A stretch of DNA of 55,244 nt from Amycolatopsis keratiniphila subsp. keratiniphila. GTDB lineage: Bacteria; Actinomycetota; Actinomycetes; Mycobacteriales; Pseudonocardiaceae. The stretch lies in contig NZ_LQMT02000041.1 of NCBI RefSeq assembly GCF_001620365.2, positions 70,388-125,631 of the forward strand, read 5' to 3'. Below are positions 50,001 to 55,244 of this stretch, in pieces. How positions within the stretch are numbered: position 1 is the stretch's first letter; each line of letters begins with the position of its first letter. Made by a program: the position numbers and the translations under genes. The notes beneath the pieces were generated by a model that worked only from the letters and a program-made list of their open reading frames with translations, searched no databases and had not been told where the DNA came from.

Positions 50001-52162
50001 ACACAGTGCTGACACTGGCGTTCGTGCTCGCGTTCGCCGCCGGCTGGCACGCGCTGCGCCGCCGCCTCAAAGAGGGGCCCCGCCCGGGCAAGACCAGACC
50101 GAGCCGTCGCGCGACGATGTTCGTCGTCATGCTGATCCTGGGCCTGCAGGCCGTGGCGACCGCTCCGGCGGCGTCGGCCGCGGCCTGTGGTGAGGCGCCG
50201 AATCCGGAACGGCCCGGCGCGGGCATGGTCGGCGCGCTCGACCCGCCCGCCACCGCCCGAGGCGAAGGCGGCAGCCCGTACAACGTCTACGGTTACGCGG
50301 GACACGTCTGGGACACCTTCGAAACCGACTGCGGCCCGCTCGCCGGGATCACCTCGCCCAACTCGACGATCGACACCTGGGCGGGCAACCAGCTGTTCAA
50401 CATCGGCAAGAACATCGTCGGTGCCACGAACTCGCTGCACTACACCGTGCTGCAGGGCAGCCTGCTCAGCCCGCTGTACAACGCCGTCAAGGCCGGGGCC
50501 GAGAAGGTCTACAACAACATCTACGCCCAGTTGTTCGGCCTGGCCGCGCTGATCATGTCGATCATGTTGTTCCGCAACATCTGGCGCGGCGATCTCGCCG
50601 CCGTCAGCAAACGGGCGCTGTACGGGCTCGCCGCGGTCTGGCTGGCCGCGTCCTCCCTGGCGCTGCTGCGGTTCCTCGATCCGATCGACAACGCGATCGT
50701 GCAGACCACGACCAACATCCAGGCCGGGTTCATCGACGAGGCGAAGACCCCGCCGCCGTCCCAGCCGCAGCCGCCCAACGCGCAGCCGTGTCAGGCGACT
50801 CCGGAGGCCGTGGCCGCGCGCCAGCCATGGGACCGGGTTCCGACCGAGCTGCATTGCCGGGTCGTCTACGACAACTGGCTCCGCGGCGAATTCGGCAGCC
50901 CGGACTCGCCGCAGGCGATCCAGTACGGCCCGGCCCTGCTGGACGCGCGGGCGTTCACCTGGGGTCAGATCCAGCAGGGCGGCGACGCCGACGCCGCGCT
51001 GGTCGACTCCAAGAAGGCGGCGTTCAAGGACATCTCCACCAAGCTCGGCCCGGCGACCGGGTACTTCACCGGTGAGGACGGCAGCCGCGTCGGCGCCGGT
51101 TTCCTTTCGCTGGGCCAGGGGATCTTCTACTCGCTGTTCCAGCTGCTGGCCAAGGCGACGGTGCTGCTGGCGCAGGTGCTGATCAGGATCTTCGTCCTGA
51201 CGGCCCCGCTGATCGGCCTGATCGCGCTGCTGCAGCCCCAGATCATGCAGCGCATCCTCAAGGTGGTCGGCGCGGTCGCCTTCAACCTGATGGTGCTCTC
51301 GGTGCTGGCCGGCGTGCACACGCTGCTCCTGGAAGCGATCTTCACCGCGGGGAACTCGCTGTCCCTGCTGACGAAGATGGTGCTGGCCGCCATCATCACC
51401 GTGCTGCTGTTCATGGTCGGCCGTCCGGTACGGCGGCTGTGGCAGATGGTCGAGATGTCCGTCGGCATGGTCGGCGGCGCGATGCCGTCGCCGCGCGGCG
51501 GGCTTTTCTCCCGCTTCCGCAAGAAGAACAACGAACCGACCCCGCAGGACGCCTTCTGGCAGAACGTCCGCGACACCGACGACGTCGTCGACGGAGACCT
51601 CCGCGGTCCCGTCGGCGCGACGGTCGGCGGCGGGCGGTTCCGGCCCGAGGCGACGATCTTCGCCAGCTCCCAGCGGCTCGACAACGGTTCCGGCGCCATC
51701 CGCCCCGCGGCGGCGTGGTCGGGAGCGCCGTGGCCGGGTGCCGTCGGCGGTGGCGGCGGGCTGCCCGCGCTGCCAGCCGGTGGCGGTGGCGGCGTTCCCG
51801 TGTTCGGCCAGTACAACCCGTCCGCGGGCAACCCCGGCGACTCCATGTTCACCTCGGGCGGGCGGAGCCCGATCCAGGTCCCGAGCCGCCGGGTGGACAC
51901 CTCGCCGGTCGCCGACCGGCGCTGGAGCGACGAACCGGAGCCGGTCGTGGTGCCGTCGCGGATGAACTCCACGGGTGGCGGTTACGCCACGCCCGACTAC
52001 TCGGGTGCCGTGCCGGTGCAGGCGGGGCCGTCGACGCCGCGTCCGCGCCGCGTCGACCCCGAAGTCGTCGCGGGCAAGCCGGTCTTCGTGCTGTACCGGC
52101 CTTCGCGCGGGCTGGAGGTCCGCGAGGAAGTCCGGGACACAGACCACGCAGTGGGCCGGTGA
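49997..52162 (+). CDS. TrbL/VirB6-like polytopic membrane protein
   Basis: 721 residues. After an N-terminal helix and a signal-like MFVVMLILGLQAVATAPAAS comes an outside domain (about 65-165), then a cluster of helices (LFGLAALIMSIMLFRNIW, YGLAAVWLAASSLALLRF, LLAKATVLLAQVLIRIFVLT and more to about 480). The C-terminal 230 residues are Pro/Gly-rich and cytoplasmic. TrbL/VirB6 proteins form the inner channel of T4SSs. Start ATG overlaps the ATPase stop. Confidence 0.75.
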   Translation: MNTVLTLAFVLAFAAGWHALRRRLKEGPRPGKTRPSRRATMFVVMLILGLQAVATAPAASAAACGEAPNPERPGAGMVGALDPPATARGEGGSPYNVYGYAGHVWDTFETDCGPLAGITSPNSTIDTWAGNQLFNIGKNIVGATNSLHYTVLQGSLLSPLYNAVKAGAEKVYNNIYAQLFGLAALIMSIMLFRNIWRGDLAAVSKRALYGLAAVWLAASSLALLRFLDPIDNAIVQTTTNIQAGFIDEAKTPPPSQPQPPNAQPCQATPEAVAARQPWDRVPTELHCRVVYDNWLRGEFGSPDSPQAIQYGPALLDARAFTWGQIQQGGDADAALVDSKKAAFKDISTKLGPATGYFTGEDGSRVGAGFLSLGQGIFYSLFQLLAKATVLLAQVLIRIFVLTAPLIGLIALLQPQIMQRILKVVGAVAFNLMVLSVLAGVHTLLLEAIFTAGNSLSLLTKMVLAAIITVLLFMVGRPVRRLWQMVEMSVGMVGGAMPSPRGGLFSRFRKKNNEPTPQDAFWQNVRDTDDVVDGDLRGPVGATVGGGRFRPEATIFASSQRLDNGSGAIRPAAAWSGAPWPGAVGGGGGLPALPAGGGGGVPVFGQYNPSAGNPGDSMFTSGGRSPIQVPSRRVDTSPVADRRWSDEPEPVVVPSRMNSTGGGYATPDYSGAVPVQAGPSTPRPRRVDPEVVAGKPVFVLYRPSRGLEVREEVRDTDHAVGR

Positions 52163-52165
52163 CCC

Positions 52166-52762
52166 ATGCCGATCCGGACCAACCGCGGACGTACCGCGGT
52201 CTACCGCAGACTGTGGGGCTGGCCGCTTCGCTCGCCCCGCCACCTCGTCGGCACGCTGGTGATCCTCGCGGTCGTGCTCACCGCCTTGGGCATCCTGCTG
52301 CCCAAGGCCATCGGAAAACCGGGACAGACGGCGAACGGGCCGGGTGCTTCGGCGACGACAACCTCGCGAACCGGCGTCGCGGCGCCGGTGACCGTGACGT
52401 CGACGCTGCCACCGAGGCTCACCACCCAGCCGCCGCCGTCTTCCGCGCCACCCGACCAGGACGGGGTCCGGGTCGCCAAGGAGTGGGTGACGGCATGGGC
52501 GAATCATCCCGACGGCACGACGACCGAGCAGTGGCTGAACGGCTTGCGGCCGTACACCACCGAGGAATATTTGGCCGGGGAAATGACCTCGGTGGATCCC
52601 GCGAACATCACCGCGACCAGGGTTTCCGGGGAGCCGCAGGTCGCGTCCTCGGTGGTCGGGTCGATGGAGGTCGACGTCCCGACGGACGGGCCCAAGGTCC
52701 GGGTCACCGTCGTCAAGACGAACCCGGGATGGCGGGTCACCAAGTACACGCAAGCGGGCTGA
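52166..52762 (+). CDS. VirB8/TcpC-like bitopic protein (putative)
   Basis: 198 residues. One membrane helix (LVGTLVILAVVLTALGILLP, about 28-47), a Thr/Pro-rich linker, and a C-terminal domain (about 100-198) with VRVAKEWVTAWANHPDG and DGPKVRVTVVKTNPGWRVTK, alternating helix and strands like the NTF2-like fold of VirB8/TcpC. The assignment rests on topology and place in the operon. Confidence 0.6.
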   Translation: MPIRTNRGRTAVYRRLWGWPLRSPRHLVGTLVILAVVLTALGILLPKAIGKPGQTANGPGASATTTSRTGVAAPVTVTSTLPPRLTTQPPPSSAPPDQDGVRVAKEWVTAWANHPDGTTTEQWLNGLRPYTTEEYLAGEMTSVDPANITATRVSGEPQVASSVVGSMEVDVPTDGPKVRVTVVKTNPGWRVTKYTQAG

Positions 52763-52766
52763 CCCG

Positions 52767-53765
52767 ATGAAGATCGGGATCATCGTCGGCGTGCTGATCG
52801 CCGCGGTCTTCGCCGCGGTCGTCACCACGAGCACGGTCACCAAGGTGGTGACCGATCATGTCGAGGCGCAGTCGGGCGGGGTCGTCAAGACCTCCTGCGA
52901 CGCGTCGATCGGGCCGACCCTGCCGGGGCAGACCGATCGCGGTTCTTCGGACGTCAACAAGCTGGACGAGGAACAGAAGGGGATCGTCGCGCTGATCATC
53001 TCGATCGGCAAGCAGCGCACGCTGTCCCCGCGCGCGTGGCAGGTGGCGATCCAGGCCGGGATGACCGAGTCCAAACTGCGGAACCTGACCTACGGCGACC
53101 GCGACTCGCTGGGCATCTTCCAGATGCGCCCGTCGATGGGCTGGGGCACCGTCGCCCAGGTCACCGACCCGCCGTACCAGGTCAACAAGTTCTACGACGT
53201 CCTGCTCGCGGTGCCGGACTGGGAGAACATGCGGCCCGGCGACGCCGCCCAGCGCGTCGAGCGCTCCGGCTTCCCCGACCGGTACCACAACTGGGAGCCG
53301 ATGGCGGCGCTCCTCGTGCAGAACGAGGGCCAGGTCGTCGACGTCGTCGGCTGCGGGACGAGCGTCGGCAGTGTCGTGCCGCCGAGCCAGGCGGCCGCGC
53401 AGGCCATCAAGTTCGCCCTCGCCGAGCAGGGCAAGCCGTACGTCTGGGGCGCCACCGGTCCGAACAGCTACGACTGTTCCGGGCTGATGCTGCGGGCCTA
53501 CGAGTCGGCGGGGATCATCATCCCGCGGGTTTCGCGTGACCAGTACAAGGGCGGCGCGATGCTGCCGGTGCGCCAGGCGCAGCCGGGTGACCTGCTGTTC
53601 CTCGCCACGGTGCCGTCGAACCCGGCGACCATCCACCACGTGATGATGTACCTGGGCGACGGCAAGATCGTCGAAGCGCAGCAGACCGGGGTGCCGGTGC
53701 ACATCCGCGATTTCTCCTTCGACGAGGCCGAAGTGGTCGCGCAGGCGGTCCGTCCTGGCGTTTAG
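52767..53765 (+). CDS. Membrane-anchored transglycosylase plus NlpC/P60 hydrolase (VirB1-like)
   Basis: 332 residues. An N-terminal helix (about 3-24) anchors it outside. Residues about 70-190 form a lytic-transglycosylase-like domain (VAIQAGMTESKLRNLTYGDR, candidate Glu near 100). Residues 205-332 are an NlpC/P60 peptidase with catalytic Cys237 (SYDCSGLMLRAYES) and His291 (IHHVMMYLGDG). It can cut both glycan strands and peptide bridges, as VirB1-type proteins do to let a secretion channel through the wall. Confidence 0.88.
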   Translation: MKIGIIVGVLIAAVFAAVVTTSTVTKVVTDHVEAQSGGVVKTSCDASIGPTLPGQTDRGSSDVNKLDEEQKGIVALIISIGKQRTLSPRAWQVAIQAGMTESKLRNLTYGDRDSLGIFQMRPSMGWGTVAQVTDPPYQVNKFYDVLLAVPDWENMRPGDAAQRVERSGFPDRYHNWEPMAALLVQNEGQVVDVVGCGTSVGSVVPPSQAAAQAIKFALAEQGKPYVWGATGPNSYDCSGLMLRAYESAGIIIPRVSRDQYKGGAMLPVRQAQPGDLLFLATVPSNPATIHHVMMYLGDGKIVEAQQTGVPVHIRDFSFDEAEVVAQAVRPGV

Positions 53766-53867
53766 CATGGTGAAAGCGTGGTATCGCGACCGCGGGACCA
53801 TCGGATTCACCCGAAGTGGCGGCCTGTCCACCGGCGAGCGGCCGCACACTGGCAGAGGATGAAGAAC

Positions 53868-54977
53868 GTGGCACGGAAATTCGGAAGGCGAGGCAAGCCC
53901 GCGGCGGGAGCCGGCCAGGAGGTCGACCCCCGCGATCTCTTCGGCACCGCCCAGCCCGCACGGCAGGCGGCGCGTCCGGCGTCGAGCACGCCGCTGGCCG
54001 ACCAGCTGAACCAGGGCTGGCCGGGTGTCGATCCCGGTTACGTCGTGCTGCCGCGTTCGCTGGCCGAGGGGATGTCGCTGCCGTGGCAGCAGCAGATGGC
54101 CGCGCTGCTGGCCCAGTTCCATCAGGAGAACGGCAGGCTCGCCTGGCCGATCTACCGGGTCGTCCCGTCGCGCTACGAGAAGCTCGTCGATCTCGACGAA
54201 GAGCAGCTGGCGGAGGCCGGCTACCTGGTCGAGATGGACACCGAAGGCGAGATGATCTACCGCGAGCGGAGCGGCCGGAAGGTCGAGGATCCGGCGAACA
54301 CCACCGTGCTCGTCTCGTGCCTGGACCCGATTCCGAAGCCTTCGCAGCGTCAGGCACCTCCGCCGCCTTCGCAGGCCGCGCCGCCGGCGACCGGGCAGCC
54401 GCCGCGTGCTCCGGCGCCGATGAACATCGGACCCGCGCCGGTGTGGCGCACGGTCACGCCGCCTTCCGGCCCGCCCGCGCCGCCGTTGCCGGGCAATCAC
54501 GGGGCTCCGCAGGCGCCGGCACCTGCCCCTCAGGCGCCTGCCTCTCAGGCTCCTCCATCGGCGCCCGCGCCTCAACCGCCGGTGTCCCAGGCGCCTCCGA
54601 CCCAGCCACCGGTGTCCCAGGCGCCGCCTCCGCTGCCTCAGCCCAGCCGGATGCAGCCGCCGCCGGTCAGCGCCCCTCCGGCCACTCCGGAGGTGCAACC
54701 CGCCGCGGCCGGCCAGGCCGAACCGGAACCGCCCGTGAGCCCTCCGGATCCGCCTGTCACGGCTCCGCCGTCGGTCGCGATGCCGGCGTCGCCTCCGCAG
54801 GGCGTCCCCGTCGCGCCGGAACCGGCGACCCCGCCGCGTGGTGTGCCGATGCACCGCGGCTGGTTCGACGAACTCGCCGAGAACGTGCCGGAAAGTTCGA
54901 AGGTGGATCAGCCCGAAGGCGGCGAGTTCGGCCCGACCGGTGATCCCACGGAGATCCCCTACCGCTATCGCAAGTGA
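53868..54977 (+). CDS. Hypothetical protein with Pro/Ala-rich tail
   Basis: 369 residues from GTG 53868, with AGAGG 9 nt upstream (ATG 53859 has no room for that site). A basic N-terminus (ARKFGRRGKPAAG) leads to a soluble domain (about 55-155: GYVVLPRSLAEGMSLPWQQQ, YEKLVDLDEEQLAEAGYLVE). The rest is a low-complexity QAPPxxP repeat tract, then HRGWFDELAENVPESSKVDQ. No family known; its place suggests an accessory or scaffold protein of the secretion system. Confidence 0.65.
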   Translation: MARKFGRRGKPAAGAGQEVDPRDLFGTAQPARQAARPASSTPLADQLNQGWPGVDPGYVVLPRSLAEGMSLPWQQQMAALLAQFHQENGRLAWPIYRVVPSRYEKLVDLDEEQLAEAGYLVEMDTEGEMIYRERSGRKVEDPANTTVLVSCLDPIPKPSQRQAPPPPSQAAPPATGQPPRAPAPMNIGPAPVWRTVTPPSGPPAPPLPGNHGAPQAPAPAPQAPASQAPPSAPAPQPPVSQAPPTQPPVSQAPPPLPQPSRMQPPPVSAPPATPEVQPAAAGQAEPEPPVSPPDPPVTAPPSVAMPASPPQGVPVAPEPATPPRGVPMHRGWFDELAENVPESSKVDQPEGGEFGPTGDPTEIPYRYRK

Positions 54978-55011
54978 TGACAGGACGTCCGGGTGATGTC
55001 AGGCTTGACGT

Positions 55012-55209
55012 ATGTCGAGCGACCCGAACCCGGATCAGGGCTGGTACTTCAACACCAAGACGAACCAGGTCGAGCACCTGGAACGAGGCCGGAGCATCGA
55101 CCTCCTCGGCCCGTACCCGGACGAGGCGACGGCCAGGCGCGCCCTGGAGATCGCCAAGGAACGCACGAGGCAGGCCGACGCCGAAGACGCCAAGTGGAAC
55201 GGCGACTGA
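55012..55209 (+). CDS. Small SPOR-domain-like protein
   Basis: 65 residues. DPNPDQGWYFNTKTNQVEHL followed by LGPYPDEATARRALEIAKER; the GPYPDEATARRAL pattern is typical of small actinobacterial SPOR-like proteins. No signal. Function unknown. Confidence 0.75.
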   Translation: MSSDPNPDQGWYFNTKTNQVEHLERGRSIDLLGPYPDEATARRALEIAKERTRQADAEDAKWNGD

Positions 55210-55224
55210 CCCGGGGCAGGACCT

Positions 55225-55244
55225 CGTGAGTGGCGATAAGGGTT
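55225..55244 (+). repeat. Partial copy of the GTCGTGAGTGG repeat at the window edge
   Basis: CGTGAGTGGCGATAAGGGTT runs off the window. It matches the copy at the left edge (read leftward) and that at 3270, which continue to TAGAAC. Confidence 0.6.

Noticed and set aside
46287..55209. Integrative conjugative element
   Set aside because: No integrase, relaxase, tRNA target, direct att repeats or composition change is visible within the window; the right border is not seen, so this is a provisional rejection.

Overview
The window is high-GC actinobacterial chromosome. Dense same-strand operons with 1-4 nt start/stop overlaps, frequent GTG starts, many promoters whose -10 box lies 6-7 nt before the start codon, an RNase P RNA, secreted chorismate mutase, an SCO6745-type protein and a cobD/SURF1/ptpA/nif3/zinc-ribbon/RNase H neighbourhood that I recall from Mycobacterium (Rv2228c-Rv2236c) all fit a mycelial Pseudonocardiaceae-like genome. 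Amycolatopsis is my best guess, by inference only. No transposase, integrase, tRNA or CRISPR array is visible.

Layout. 1-12.3 kb: Cys-rich secreted protein, SpoIIM-like and RDD membrane proteins (divergent), a 580-bp repeat-filled gap, a membrane zinc metallopeptidase, two tandem DUF2207 proteins, an M16 peptidase pair (catalytic plus HxxEH-less partner) and NudC. 12.3-13.1 kb: TetR regulator and partner. 13.4-20.2 kb: a tightly coupled sugar operon (ROK regulator, ABC binding protein, two permeases, GH4 glycosidase, BadF-type kinase). 20.2-21.2 kb: an ArsR/AHSA1 pair bracketed by two identical 55-bp perfect palindromes. 21.2-23.9 kb: gluconate permease, gluconokinase and a divergent GntR regulator with a two-site operator. 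23.9-32.9 kb: cobD, PaiB-like, SURF1, ptpA, small protein, chorismate mutase, Nif3, zinc-ribbon protein, RNase H/phosphatase and a GT-C-like membrane protein.

32.9-41.3 kb: a candidate sigma-factor regulon. Leftward run ECF sigma, zinc anti-sigma, large LuxR (LAL) regulator and SfnG-like flavin monooxygenase; rightward run DUF4142 protein, ferric-reductase-like membrane domain fused to a ferredoxin, FAD ferredoxin reductase and COG4315 protein. The divergent gap holds two matching ECF-type promoters (GAACCG plus CGTAC, same spacing) and a perfect CRP-type palindrome. rnpB follows at 41.3 kb.

41.8-44.5 kb: a four-gene leftward operon resembling mycobacterial espA/espC/espD in size and order (YbaB-like, about 110-aa WXG-like, about 380-aa). 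45-55.2 kb: an SCO6745 protein, a 443-bp hairpin-rich leader, then a rightward operon with the order of a type IV secretion core (VirB2-, VirB3-, VirB4-, VirB6-, VirB8-like proteins and a VirB1-like double hydrolase) but no relaxase or coupling protein in view.

The most unusual feature is the set of short palindromic repeat families in nearly every larger intergenic gap. Two distant gaps (24.9-25.1 kb and 44.6-44.8 kb) carry the same mosaic of hairpins in the same order but opposite orientation.
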